Part shown: piece after piece, positions 7,220 through 15,080 of the stretch
Position numbering within the stretch: position 1 is the stretch's first letter
How the letters are laid out: each line of letters opens with the position of its first letter
Source of the DNA: DAIMZM01 sp036733985
GTDB lineage: Bacteria; Bacillota; Dehalobacteriia; UBA4068
DNA: 27,437 nucleotides
Direction: 5' to 3'
Assembly (NCBI GenBank): GCA_036733985.1
Contig: DAIMZM010000022.1
Span: forward strand, 1 to 27,437
Notes under the pieces: generated by a model
The model's input: the letters and a program-made list of their open reading frames with translations, nothing else
Databases searched by the model: none
What the model was told of the DNA's origin: nothing
Translations under genes and position numbers: made by a program

Positions 7220-8113
7220 CTAGTCATGGGTGTTCAGCCACTGGCGGAGTAAGGCCACATATTTGTGGTTTTCCTCCACAAAGGCCATGTGGCGGCTGTG
7301 CTCGAACAGCTCCCAGCGGGAACCGGGGATGGCGTCCTGCATGGTCTTGGCCACCAGGGGCGTGGAAAGATCCATCAGCCCGGAGATGATCAGGGTGGGG
7401 GCCTGGATCTGAGGCAGCTTGTCCAGGTATTCCCAATCCTTCAGGGTACCGGCGGGGGTGAACTCATTGGGGCCCCAGGCCGTGACATAGCATTCCCTGA
7501 GCTGTTGCTTGGGACGGCGGACGCATTCCGGCTGCTGCTCCTCAGGCATATCGAAGCAATGCCGCCGCATGTATTCAGCCTCCGCCGCCTGATAAGCCGG
7601 GTCGTCATAGTCCCCGCTGGCTACGGCCCGGGCAATGGCCGCCTGCATGGCTTCGGGCAGATTGGCCACCTGCCTTTGGCCTTCCCGCTGCCAGAGCTGC
7701 ACCGAGGGCAGGGTGGAGGAGAGGATCAGGCTGCTGATGCCGGCGGGCCGCTCATCGCAGAGATACTGGATGGCCAGCATGCCGCCCCAGGATTGGCCCA
7801 GCAGATGCAGGGTTTCCAGGGCTAAATGGCGGCGCAGGGCCTTCAGCTCTTCCAGCCAGGTTTGGGCATGCCAGAGATCAGGCCGGGAGGGGGTGATGGA
7901 TGCACCGCAGCCCAGCTGGTCATACATGATAACGGCCCGGCCGTCCTCAGCCAGCTGATCCAGGACTTCGAAATAATTATGGGTAGAGCCGGGGCCGCCA
8001 TGAAGCAAGAGCAGGGGCTGCTTGCCCGGGGCGTTTTCCCCCACGATACGGTAATACGTCCGGTATTCCAGATAAGGCATGTAACCTTCACGGATCTTCA
8101 CAATAGTTGACAT
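7220..8113 (-). CDS. pip: Proline iminopeptidase-family alpha/beta hydrolase
   Basis: 297 residues. HGGPG (38-42) is the oxyanion motif of the proline iminopeptidase family; GQSWGG holds the nucleophile Ser108, with Asp248 and His275 as probable triad partners. Such enzymes release N-terminal proline from peptides or hydrolyse proline amides. The opening IREGYMPYLEYRTYYRIVGE matches the usual N-terminus of the group. The start is doubtful: AAGGAG touches the ATG at 8113 with no spacer. GTG at 8101 (12 bases from the box) would give the family-like N-terminus MKIREGYMP. It lies 22 bases behind the GyrI-like gene and is probably co-transcribed. Confidence 0.9.
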   Translation of the reverse strand: MSTIVKIREGYMPYLEYRTYYRIVGENAPGKQPLLLLHGGPGSTHNYFEVLDQLAEDGRAVIMYDQLGCGASITPSRPDLWHAQTWLEELKALRRHLALETLHLLGQSWGGMLAIQYLCDERPAGISSLILSSTLPSVQLWQREGQRQVANLPEAMQAAIARAVASGDYDDPAYQAAEAEYMRRHCFDMPEEQQPECVRRPKQQLRECYVTAWGPNEFTPAGTLKDWEYLDKLPQIQAPTLIISGLMDLSTPLVAKTMQDAIPGSRWELFEHSRHMAFVEENHKYVALLRQWLNTHD

Positions 8114-8135
8114 CTCCTTTAGGCCGGCGCTGGGC

Positions 8136-8603
8136 TTATTTTTTAATGACCGGCATTACCACTTTAGTCAGCAGCGCGCTTTCCGGCGTGCCGGGCCCGT
8201 TGAAATAATATTCATAGGCCGGGCCGGCCGGGATCAGGCCGTTGGCTTCGATCCAGGCGGCCATCTCTTGGTACAGGGGGCCCATCTCGGCATAAGGGCC
8301 CTGGTGCAGGCCGGCCACCGCGTAGCCGGCGGGATGCAGGCCGGCCTGGATATCGCCCCGGCCGGTTAGCGGCAGGGCCAGGGGAAAGCCGATCTCCACA
8401 TCCAGATCAGCCATGTCCAGATTGTGGTAGCCTACAAAGGGCATATCCGCCATGGTTTCGCCCAACTCCTGCAGGTACTGGGAAATCTTTCCGTAACTTT
8501 GGCCGATCAGGGCAGGCAGGCCCTCCACCGGGGTTCTGGCGCGGATAGCCAGGGTGGGCTGCTCCGCCAGGTGCAGCAGGGCGATATCGGCGATCCGGGG
8601 CAT
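8136..8603 (-). CDS. GyrI-like / effector-binding domain protein
   Basis: 155 residues from the ATG at 8603, which has AAAGGAG eight bases upstream; a longer frame from 8636 starts before that box and is rejected. The whole chain is one SOUL/GyrI-like small-molecule-binding domain, with no DNA-binding part: PTLAIRARTPVEGLPALIGQSY near the start, VEIGFPLALP in the middle, AGLHQGPYAEMGPLYQEMAAWIEANG, and the terminal YEYYFNGPG...PV found in this superfamily. Free-standing members bind, and some hydrolyse, hydrophobic or cationic small molecules. Its role beside an iminopeptidase is unknown. Confidence 0.85.
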   Translation of the reverse strand: MPRIADIALLHLAEQPTLAIRARTPVEGLPALIGQSYGKISQYLQELGETMADMPFVGYHNLDMADLDVEIGFPLALPLTGRGDIQAGLHPAGYAVAGLHQGPYAEMGPLYQEMAAWIEANGLIPAGPAYEYYFNGPGTPESALLTKVVMPVIKK

Positions 8604-8651
8604 GGCGCACACTCCTTTTACTTCGTTTACCTGCATATCACAGGCATATCC

Positions 8652-8681
8652 AATATACCATAACCAGGGGTGAAAAGTCGA
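8652..8681 (-). promoter_or_regulatory. Probable promoter of the gyrI-like/pip operon
   Basis: On the minus strand TCGACT (8676-8681), 18-base spacer, then TGG TATATT (-10 at 8652-8657), an extended -10 box with one mismatch to TATAAT. Confidence 0.55.
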
Positions 8682-8789
8682 GAAAATTTACGCTTAGCCC
8701 GGCTAAATTCCCGGTCAAAACAGGGTTCCGGGCCCAGGCTTAGAATAATTAAAATAAATAGCTGAACCAGACAGCTTCAGGAGGCGGCC

Positions 8790-9332
8790 ATGACAGGACA
8801 AAACCAGGGGGCCAGGGAAGAACAAGTGGTCTTGGTGGATATCTTCGACCAGGCGCTGGGCAGCGCGGAAAAGCTGGCCGCCCATAACCAGGGCCTGCTG
8901 CACCGGGCTTTCTCAATTTTTCTCCATGACGGGGAGCGGCTGCTGCTGCAGCAGCGGGCCCCGGATAAATACCATAGCGGCGGCTTATGGGCCAATACCT
9001 GCTGTTCCCATCCCCGGCCGGGGGAAGGACTGGCAGAGGCGGCCGGGCGGCGGCTCAGGGAGGAAACCGGCATTGATTGTCCGCTGCAGCCGGCCTTCTC
9101 CTTCATTTACCGCCATGTTTTCCAGAGCGGCCTGATTGAATATGAGCTGGATCATGTGCTGCTGGGCCGCTATGGCGGCGCTTTCAGCCCTGACCCGGCT
9201 GAGATCCAGGCCATGGCCTATCTTCCCGGCCAGGATCTGGCCAGGCAGCTGCTAAGCCAGCCGGGGCGTTTCGCGCCCTGGTTTATCTGCGCCGCCCCCA
9301 GGGTCCTGGCCTTGCTGGGCCTGGGGCGCTAA
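8790..9332 (+). CDS. idi: Isopentenyl-diphosphate delta-isomerase, type I
   Basis: Interconverts isopentenyl and dimethylallyl diphosphate for isoprenoid synthesis in the cytoplasm; Mg/Zn-dependent. 180 residues in the Nudix fold. LHRAFSIFL (37-45), then KYHSGGLWANTCCSHPRPGE (60-79), with Cys72 aligned to the catalytic Cys of E. coli Idi and His74 as metal ligand. The Nudix-like helix EAAGRRLREETGI is at 83-95, and GLIEYELDHV holds the catalytic-type Glu117/Glu119. The ATG has AGGAGG five bases upstream. Type I is the less common form in Bacillota, where the FMN-dependent type II is usual. It heads a run with the methyltransferase 49 bases downstream. Confidence 0.95.
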   Translation: MTGQNQGAREEQVVLVDIFDQALGSAEKLAAHNQGLLHRAFSIFLHDGERLLLQQRAPDKYHSGGLWANTCCSHPRPGEGLAEAAGRRLREETGIDCPLQPAFSFIYRHVFQSGLIEYELDHVLLGRYGGAFSPDPAEIQAMAYLPGQDLARQLLSQPGRFAPWFICAAPRVLALLGLGR

Positions 9333-9381
9333 GCTTTGCCGAGAAGAACAGGGGCGTGAGAAGCCCCAAAGGAGGCGGGAT

Positions 9382-10029
9382 ATGAGTTATCCCTGTTTAT
9401 GCCAGCTCCGCCCCGGCGGGCCGGAGTTAACCGCTAAGCTGCTGGCCAATTGCAGCCTGACCAAGGATAGCCGGGTGCTGGATATCGGCTGCGGCCGGGG
9501 GGAAACCGTCCGGCTGATCCGGGACGCCTATACCCCCCATGTTCTGGGGGTGGATACGGATCCGCGGCTGCTGGCGGCAGCCAGGACCGCCTACCCTGAG
9601 CTGGAATTTTGCTCAGGCCAGGCGGAAGCCCTGGAGTGGGGGGACGCCAGCTTTGATTTGGTGCTGGCGGAATGCAGCCTGTCCCTGGCCGATACCCCGG
9701 CTGCCTTACGGGAGATTGTCCGGGTGCTGAAGCCCGGCGGCAGGCTGGCTCTAAGCGATGTTTACGCCAGGGGGGAAGGGGCGGATCTGGGCGAACCAGG
9801 CCTGCTGCTGCGGCAGCTCCCTACCTGGGGTCAGTGGCTGGCCTTGCTGGACCGGGCGGGGCTGGCCTTTCACAGCTGGCAGGATGAAAGCGGGGCCTTA
9901 AGCCAGATGCTGGGGCAATTGATCATGGAGCAAGGCCGGGAAGCAGCCTATGGCCTGCTGGGCCTGGACAGCTGCGCCTTGGCCCGCATCCGCCCCGGCT
10001 ATTTGCTGCTTTGGGGAGATAAGCCATGA
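9382..10029 (+). CDS. Class I SAM-dependent methyltransferase (DVU_1556-like)
   Basis: 215 residues. Motif I VLDIGCGRGE (32-41) binds S-adenosylmethionine; VLGVDTDPRLL is the acidic loop, DLVLAECSLSLA motif IV, and LREIVRVLKPGGRLALSDVY the following helix-strand, together the UbiE-like small-molecule methyltransferase fold. The opening SYPCLCQLRPGG and the pairing with a short PaaK-like protein recall the DVU_1556 family of Desulfovibrio; this link is from memory. AGGAGG lies upstream, just behind a small hairpin (9351-9367). Its stop overlaps the next start as ATGA. The methyl acceptor is unknown. Early cysteines (5 and 7) precede motif I and may have a role. Confidence 0.85.
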   Translation: MSYPCLCQLRPGGPELTAKLLANCSLTKDSRVLDIGCGRGETVRLIRDAYTPHVLGVDTDPRLLAAARTAYPELEFCSGQAEALEWGDASFDLVLAECSLSLADTPAALREIVRVLKPGGRLALSDVYARGEGADLGEPGLLLRQLPTWGQWLALLDRAGLAFHSWQDESGALSQMLGQLIMEQGREAAYGLLGLDSCALARIRPGYLLLWGDKP

Positions 10030-11018
10030 GCCGCGGCTTGCTGGAACCTTGGCTGGAGCGGAAAACCGGCCTGGGCCCGGAGCTGGAACCAAAGGCTGTT
10101 GAAGCCTGGCAAATGGCCCGCTTCCGGCAATTGCTGGCCTATGTCCGGGCCCATAGCCCCTTTTACCGCCGCTTGTATCAGGATGTGGACGGCAGCCGGC
10201 TCCGCCGCTATGGGGATCTGGCGCCTTTGCCCCTGCTTTGCGCGGAGGATTTGCGCCAACAGGGCGGGGAAATGCTCTGCGTGCCCCAAACCGAGATCCA
10301 ACGCATCGTCACCCTGAGCACTTCCGGCAGCAGCGGCCCGCCGAAACGGGTCTGCTTTTCCGCCGCCGATCTGGAATTGACCGTGGATTTCTTCAGCTAC
10401 GGCATGTCCACCATGACCGGCCCGGACAAGCGGGTGATGATTTTCCTGCCCGGCAATAATCCGGACGGCCTTTGCGATCTGCTGACCCGGGGCTTGCGGC
10501 GTATCCAGGCCCAGCCTTTGGTCTATGGCCTGGTCAAGGATTTGCCTGACGCCGCCGCTGCCCTCAGGGCCTTCCAGCCCCATTGCCTGGTGGGCATGCC
10601 CCGGCAAATGCTGTCCCTGGCCCAGGCCTGCCCGGAACTAAGGCCGGAGGTGGTGCTGTTCTCCGCGGAGAATGTCCACGAACCCATGCGCCAGGCCCTG
10701 GCCCAGCTTTGGCCAGCCCGGGTGCTGGCCAATTGGGCCATGACGGAAACCGGCTATGGGGCCGGTCTGGAATGCCGGCCCGCCGGCGGCTATCATCTGC
10801 GCCATGGGGATTTGCTGGTGGAAATTATTGATCCGGAAAGCGGCAGGCCCCTGCCCCCGGGCCAACAGGGCGAAATCGTTTTCACCACCCTGACCAGGGA
10901 AGCCATGCCCCTGCTCCGCTATCGCAGCGGGGACTTTGCCCGGATGATCGCGGAGCCCTGCCCCTGCGGCAGCGCCCTGTTCCGGCTGGGGCCGGTGCTG
11001 GGCCATGATAAATACTAG
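10026..11018 (+). CDS. Short PaaK-like adenylate-forming enzyme (DVU_1553-like AMP/CoA ligase)
   Basis: 330 residues of the phenylacetate-CoA ligase superfamily. The opening MARFRQLLAYVRAHSPFYRRLY (30-51) is typical. TLSTSGSSGPPKR (97-108) is the ATP-phosphate loop; NWAMTETGYGAGLEC (236-250) the adenine-binding motif; RYRSGDF (298-304) the ribose-binding motif; CPCGS (312-316) the PaaK cysteine signature. The chain ends 14 residues later, so the mobile C-terminal domain of about 100 residues, carrying the adenylation lysine in ordinary PaaK, is absent. No frame carrying it is seen downstream. Its start overlaps the methyltransferase stop, so the products are made together. Possible jobs: activating a carboxylate, transferring adenylate, or a non-catalytic role. 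Confidence 0.82.
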   Translation: MSRGLLEPWLERKTGLGPELEPKAVEAWQMARFRQLLAYVRAHSPFYRRLYQDVDGSRLRRYGDLAPLPLLCAEDLRQQGGEMLCVPQTEIQRIVTLSTSGSSGPPKRVCFSAADLELTVDFFSYGMSTMTGPDKRVMIFLPGNNPDGLCDLLTRGLRRIQAQPLVYGLVKDLPDAAAALRAFQPHCLVGMPRQMLSLAQACPELRPEVVLFSAENVHEPMRQALAQLWPARVLANWAMTETGYGAGLECRPAGGYHLRHGDLLVEIIDPESGRPLPPGQQGEIVFTTLTREAMPLLRYRSGDFARMIAEPCPCGSALFRLGPVLGHDKY

Positions 11019-11061
11019 GAATTGGGCAACAGCCCGGCGATATTTCGAGAATTTTGCTGCA

Positions 11062-11090
11062 TTTTCAGGCCGGATATGCTAGAATAGAAT
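11062..11090 (+). promoter_or_regulatory. Possible promoter of the MerR-family gene
   Basis: TTTTCA (11062-11067), 17-base spacer, TAGAAT (11085-11090). An overlapping TGC TAGAAT (-10 at 11080-11085) is an alternative. Either gives a leader of more than 110 bases. Confidence 0.4.
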
Positions 11091-11091
11091 A

Positions 11092-11211
11092 GGCTTGCTA
11101 ATCTGGGGTAGCCCGGCTCCGGCAGGCTGAAGACGCTATTTTGGCCATGACGGTTTCTAAAGGCTTTGGCCGGTTTTGCCGGGGCAGCCGTCTGCCTTAA
11201 GGAGTTTCATT
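11092..11211 (+). other. Long leader upstream of the MerR gene
   Basis: About 120 bases with no ORF preceded by a good ribosome binding site. It contains short hairpins, CCGG-TTTTG-CCGG (11170-11182) and GGCAG-CCGT-CTGCC (11183-11196), the latter just before AAGGAG (11199-11204). It matches no riboswitch class I can recognise. Confidence 0.35.
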
Positions 11212-12093
11212 ATGTCAAAAAAGAACAAACAGCTCTATAGTATTGGCGAAATGGCCCGTCTCTGCGACGTCAGTCCCAAGCAGCTGCGTTATTATGATGA
11301 AAACCATATTCTCTCCCCAGCCTACCGGGATTCCGACACCGCTTACCGCTATTATACCCAAAGCCAGGTAGGGGATATGATGCAGATCAAGGAGCTGCGT
11401 TCCTTGGGTTTCTCCCTGGAAAGCATCGCCGGCCTGCTGAATAACCGGGATTTGGCCAATCTGAAAGCTGAGCTGGAGAAAAGCGTACATAATGCCAGGG
11501 AAGCCCTGAAGGAGTCCCAGTATAAATATGACCAGACCGTGGACGCCCTGCTCCGGGTGACCCAAGCCATTGAATGCGCCTATAAGCCGCCGGCTTCCCT
11601 CCATGATGAAAATATTCAGCTGGTGCAGTTCAAGTCCCGCCCGGTGCTCTATGTCTGCTGCCAGGACCGGCGTCATGACCAGTTCCTGTCCGCCGAAGAC
11701 CGGGAAAAGCTCTTTAATCTGGCCGTACGCTATGGGCTGACCATTGCCGGGCCTAATCTGGCCCTGTTCCGGGGCGATCCCGTTGATCCGGGGCAGGGGA
11801 ACGCCCCGGCTTCCCAGTGCGAAATGGAGATCTGCCTGGCTATCAGCGACAGCGGCGAGCATTGCCCCCATGTGCGCGTCCTGAACAGCTTCACCGCGGT
11901 TTCCTCGGTGTTTGTGGGGCAATACCAGCATATGGCTCCCCGCTACTTTGCCATGGATCAATGGGCCAGAGAGCGGGGCTACCGCCTGGCCGGGGACCGT
12001 TTGGAGGAATACATAGCCGGGGCGGCGGTGACCAGCCGGGAGGAGAATTATGTGACCAGGCTGTATCTGCCTTTAGAGGGCTTTCTGCCCTGA
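11212..12093 (+). CDS. MerR-family transcriptional regulator with GyrI-like effector domain
   Basis: 293 residues from the ATG at 11212 with AAGGAG seven bases upstream; a longer frame from 11176 has no box. The MerR DNA-binding domain is at residues 8-75: YSIGEMARLCDVSPKQLRYYDE is the helix-turn-helix (9-30), then RYYTQSQVGDMMQIKELRSLGFSLESIAGLL. A coiled-coil linker covers 78-110. The C-terminal half (about 125-290) resembles the GyrI/BmrR-type multidrug-sensing domain, ending in the usual LYLPLE. BmrR-like proteins sense hydrophobic cations and activate efflux genes by untwisting a long promoter spacer. The target is not evident; the nearest efflux gene (MFS, 5094) has a normal 17-base spacer. 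It is terminated directly downstream. Confidence 0.9.
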   Translation: MSKKNKQLYSIGEMARLCDVSPKQLRYYDENHILSPAYRDSDTAYRYYTQSQVGDMMQIKELRSLGFSLESIAGLLNNRDLANLKAELEKSVHNAREALKESQYKYDQTVDALLRVTQAIECAYKPPASLHDENIQLVQFKSRPVLYVCCQDRRHDQFLSAEDREKLFNLAVRYGLTIAGPNLALFRGDPVDPGQGNAPASQCEMEICLAISDSGEHCPHVRVLNSFTAVSSVFVGQYQHMAPRYFAMDQWARERGYRLAGDRLEEYIAGAAVTSREENYVTRLYLPLEGFLP

Positions 12094-12129
12094 TCCGGCC
12101 AGGGGCTGTTATCAAGAATAAAGATAAAT

Positions 12130-12157
12130 AAAAAGGAGCCCCTTGGGGCTCCTTTTT
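12130..12157. terminator. Bidirectional terminator between merR-type gene and NSS transporter
   Basis: 13-bp stem (12130-12142 with 12145-12157), AAAAAGGAGCCCC with a TT loop, giving U5 in both directions. It serves convergent genes. Confidence 0.94.
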
Positions 12158-12176
12158 ATGCCGTTGAGAATAGGGT

Positions 12177-13532
12177 TTAGACCATACCGGGGATCAGCAT
12201 GCCGCCGATGAAGACGATGATGGTAATGACAACAAAGATATAACGCCCAGTGGGCACGAACCAGCCGCCCACGGTCTTTTCCCGGCCGATCTGCACTTGC
12301 TCCCGGCCGAATTCCTTGCCCATGAACCAGAAGAACAGCACGGCGGAGAAGATGGCGCCGATGGGAACCACATAGATGGAAACCAGATCCATCCAGGCGC
12401 CCACGATATCGCCGCTTTCCATGAACAGGCCGGCCACGGTGGCAACGCCCACCACGACGGCGCTGGCCTTTTTCCGGCTCAGTTTGAAGTGCTGCTGCAC
12501 CGCCTCGATGGGGGTCTCGAACAGGTTGACAATGGCGGGGACAGCCGCAAACACCAGGGTGAGGAAGAAGATGGCGGAGAAGATGCGGCCGCCCACCATG
12601 CCGCCGAAGATCTGGGGCAGGACGATGAAGACCAGGGGCGGGCCGGAGATCTCGGGGTTCATGTTGAACGCGAACATGGCGGGGATGATGATCAGGGTCG
12701 CCATGATGGCGGAAATGGTATCCAGGAAGACGATCCAGAAGGAGCTCTGGAAGCAGTTCTCTTTGGGGGTGGTATAGGAACCGAACACCACGGTGCCGGA
12801 ACCGGCCAACGACAGGGAGAAGAAGCACTGGCCCAGAGCAAAAGCCCAGATCTTGGGATTCGCCATGGCGCTCCAATCCGGGATCAGCAGGAAACGGTAG
12901 CCTTCGCCCACGCCGTCCAGGAAAGCCACGCGGATCACCATGTAAATGAGGAGAACGAAGAACAGGGGCATCATGATCTTGTTGATGCGTTCAATGCCGT
13001 CCACCACGCCGGCCATCATGATGGCCACGGAGATGGCCAGCGCCAGCAAATGCCAGCCTACGCTGCCGAAATTGCCGGTGATGGCGCCGAAATAGGCGCC
13101 GGTATCAGCCGCTGTGAACAGGCTGCCGGTGATGGAGGTCCACAGATAGCGCAGGACCCAGCCCACGACGATGGCATAGCCGGTGGCGATAGCCAGAGAG
13201 CCGAGTACGGGAATGACGCCCAGACCGGTGCCGATCTTGCCGTTTTTGCCCTTGGATTCCAGGGCTTTGCGGAAGGTGCCCATGGGGCCGGCTTTACCCC
13301 AGCGGCCAAAAGCGATCTCAGCCGCCACGCCGATCAGCCCTAAGAGAATGGCGCAAATCAGATAGGGGATGACATAGCCGGCGCCGCCGAACTGAGCTAC
13401 GCGGTAGGGGAAGGCCCAGACATTGGCCAAGCCCACCGCGGAACCCACGCAGGCCAGAATGAAACCCCATTGGCTGGTAAAGTGTTCGCGCTCGCCTGCG
13501 GCCGGGATGACATTGGGTTTTTTGTCCGCCAT
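12177..13532 (-). CDS. NSS-family sodium-dependent amino acid transporter, probably tryptophan/aromatic
   Basis: 451 residues from the ATG at 13532, with GAGGTG seven bases upstream; a longer frame from 13583 has no box. It belongs to the neurotransmitter:sodium symporter family (LeuT fold): GFILACVGSAVGLANVWAFPY (23-43) is the broken helix 1 that lines the Na+ and substrate sites, and SLSLAGSGTVVFGSY the helix 6 region. The length fits the 11-helix bacterial subgroup (MhsT, Tyt1). It is downstream of tryptophanase on one strand, the arrangement seen with tryptophan transporters such as TnaT, so tryptophan or tyrosine uptake is the best guess. Residue 40 is Ala where LeuT has the gate Arg30; an Arg occurs four residues later. 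Confidence 0.93.
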   Translation of the reverse strand: MADKKPNVIPAAGEREHFTSQWGFILACVGSAVGLANVWAFPYRVAQFGGAGYVIPYLICAILLGLIGVAAEIAFGRWGKAGPMGTFRKALESKGKNGKIGTGLGVIPVLGSLAIATGYAIVVGWVLRYLWTSITGSLFTAADTGAYFGAITGNFGSVGWHLLALAISVAIMMAGVVDGIERINKIMMPLFFVLLIYMVIRVAFLDGVGEGYRFLLIPDWSAMANPKIWAFALGQCFFSLSLAGSGTVVFGSYTTPKENCFQSSFWIVFLDTISAIMATLIIIPAMFAFNMNPEISGPPLVFIVLPQIFGGMVGGRIFSAIFFLTLVFAAVPAIVNLFETPIEAVQQHFKLSRKKASAVVVGVATVAGLFMESGDIVGAWMDLVSIYVVPIGAIFSAVLFFWFMGKEFGREQVQIGREKTVGGWFVPTGRYIFVVITIIVFIGGMLIPGMV

Positions 13533-13633
13533 AAATCTACACCTCGACTTTCTTAAGTAATAATGAATGGATAAGTGCAACAAGGAACAAATGAACAGTT
13601 CCCGCCCAACGGCAAGACGGGATGAATTTATCT

Positions 13634-13671
13634 ATGCCCCGAAGGGCCGGTTTTGCCGGCCTCCGGGGCAT
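13634..13671. other. Strong hairpin between tryptophanase and transporter genes
   Basis: Outer arms ATGCCCCG (13634-13641) and CGGGGCAT (13664-13671), inner arms GGCCGG (13645-13650) and CCGGCC (13656-13661), loop TTTTG. There is no U-tract on the minus strand, so it is more likely an mRNA-stabilising or expression-lowering element than a full terminator. Confidence 0.7.
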
Positions 13672-13688
13672 GGATGCCAAGGAGACTA

Positions 13689-15080
13689 TTAGCCTTCCAC
13701 AGGGGTAAGCTCGGCCTGGAAATGGCGGAGGATCGGCGGCTCCCAGAGGATGCGGTAACCGTGCCGGATCGTTTCCCGCCTGCGCCAGACATTGTCAATA
13801 GCCTCGATCACCAGGTCATAGTGGGATTGGGTATAAACCCGGCGGGGGATGGCCATGCGGGTGAATTCATTCAGGCTCTTCAGCTGTTTGCCCGTATCCG
13901 GGTCATTGCCGATCATATAAGAACCGATATCGCAGGAGCGGAGGCCGCATTCCTTGTAAAGCTCAACGGCCAGCACCTGGCCGGGGAATTCATAATAGGG
14001 CAGCTGGGGATAGAATTTGGCCGCGTCCAGGAAAATGCCGTGGCCGCCGGGAGGCGCCTGATAGGGGATGCCCAGATCATCCAGGTTGGAGCCGATATAA
14101 TCCATGGTGCCGATGCGGTAACGGAGATAATCCTCGTTCATACCCTCATACAGGCCCACGGCCATGGCGTCCAAATCCCGGCCGTTCAGGCCGCCGTAAG
14201 TATAGAAGCCTTCGAAGGAGATGCAGTTGGCTTTGATGGCCAGGATCAGGGGGGAGTCCCCATCCTTCACGCCGATGATGCCGCCCATATTGACAATGGC
14301 GTCCTTTTTGGCGGAGAGGGTGAACAGATCCGCGCAGGCAAAGGTCTCGCGGATGATCTCCTTGATGGACATGTTCCGGCACTGTTCCTCATCCCGTTTG
14401 CAGAAATAGGCGTTTTCGGCAAAGCGGGCGGCGTCAATGTTCAGCGGGATGCCGTACTTTTTGCAGATTGCGGCAACATCCCGCATATTCTGGAGGGATA
14501 CCGGCTGGCCGCCGGCGGAATTATTGGTGATGGTCATCACCACCAGGCCGATATTTTCCGCGCCCTTTTCCTGAATGGTCGCTTCCAGCTTGGCCACATC
14601 CATATTGCCCTTGAAAGGAACCCGGAGCGCGGTATCGCCGGCTTCCGGCACCACGCATTCCAGGCAGCGGGCGCCGGCAATTTCCACATGGGCCCGGGTG
14701 GTGTCGAAGAAGAGGTTGGCAATGGCCAGTTTGCCTGGGCCCAGCAGGGTGGGGAAGAGCACCTTCTCAGCGGCGCGGCCCTGGTGTACAGGCTGGTAAT
14801 AGCCGTAGCCGAAAATATCGTTGCAAGCTTCCATCAGATGGAAATAGGAAGAAGCTCCCGCGTATGCTTCATCCCCCTTCATGATGGCGGCCCACTGGTC
14901 CGCGCTCATGGCATTGGTGCCGGAATCGGTGAGGGTGTCCACATACACATCCGCGCCCTTAAGGCGGAAGACATTATAAGCGGCCGCCTTGATCTTTTGC
15001 TCGCGCTCCTCGCGAGTGGTCATTTTGATGTTTTCCACCATCTTGATGCGGAACGGTTCTGGTACATACTTGATTGCCAA
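13689..15080 (-). CDS. tnaA: Tryptophanase (L-tryptophan indole-lyase)
   Basis: PLP enzyme of the beta-eliminating lyase family, splitting tryptophan to indole, pyruvate and ammonia. 463 residues. TDSGTNAMS (51-59), GDEAYAG (69-75), HQGRAAE (99-105) and SAKKD with PLP Lys259 are conserved. At the positions that separate tryptophanase from tyrosine phenol-lyase it carries Asp126 (Thr in TPL), Ile385 (Arg381 in TPL) and His453 (Phe448 in TPL), so tryptophan is the expected substrate. The best start is TTG at 15080, with GGAGG eight bases upstream and the family-like opening MAIKYVPEPFRI. The ATG at 15095 contains that box within its first codons. It is first in the operon with the NSS transporter, and divergent from a YheO-type regulator. 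Confidence 0.93.
   Translation of the reverse strand: MAIKYVPEPFRIKMVENIKMTTREEREQKIKAAAYNVFRLKGADVYVDTLTDSGTNAMSADQWAAIMKGDEAYAGASSYFHLMEACNDIFGYGYYQPVHQGRAAEKVLFPTLLGPGKLAIANLFFDTTRAHVEIAGARCLECVVPEAGDTALRVPFKGNMDVAKLEATIQEKGAENIGLVVMTITNNSAGGQPVSLQNMRDVAAICKKYGIPLNIDAARFAENAYFCKRDEEQCRNMSIKEIIRETFACADLFTLSAKKDAIVNMGGIIGVKDGDSPLILAIKANCISFEGFYTYGGLNGRDLDAMAVGLYEGMNEDYLRYRIGTMDYIGSNLDDLGIPYQAPPGGHGIFLDAAKFYPQLPYYEFPGQVLAVELYKECGLRSCDIGSYMIGNDPDTGKQLKSLNEFTRMAIPRRVYTQSHYDLVIEAIDNVWRRRETIRHGYRILWEPPILRHFQAELTPVEG

Noticed and set aside
11023..11036. Terminator after the PaaK-like gene
   Set aside because: GGGC-AACA-GCCC has only four base pairs and no T-run.
10930..11060. PaaK-like gene truncated by a recent frameshift
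   Set aside because: No frame after 11018 carries the missing C-terminal domain, so the short form looks native, though an upstream assembly error cannot be excluded.
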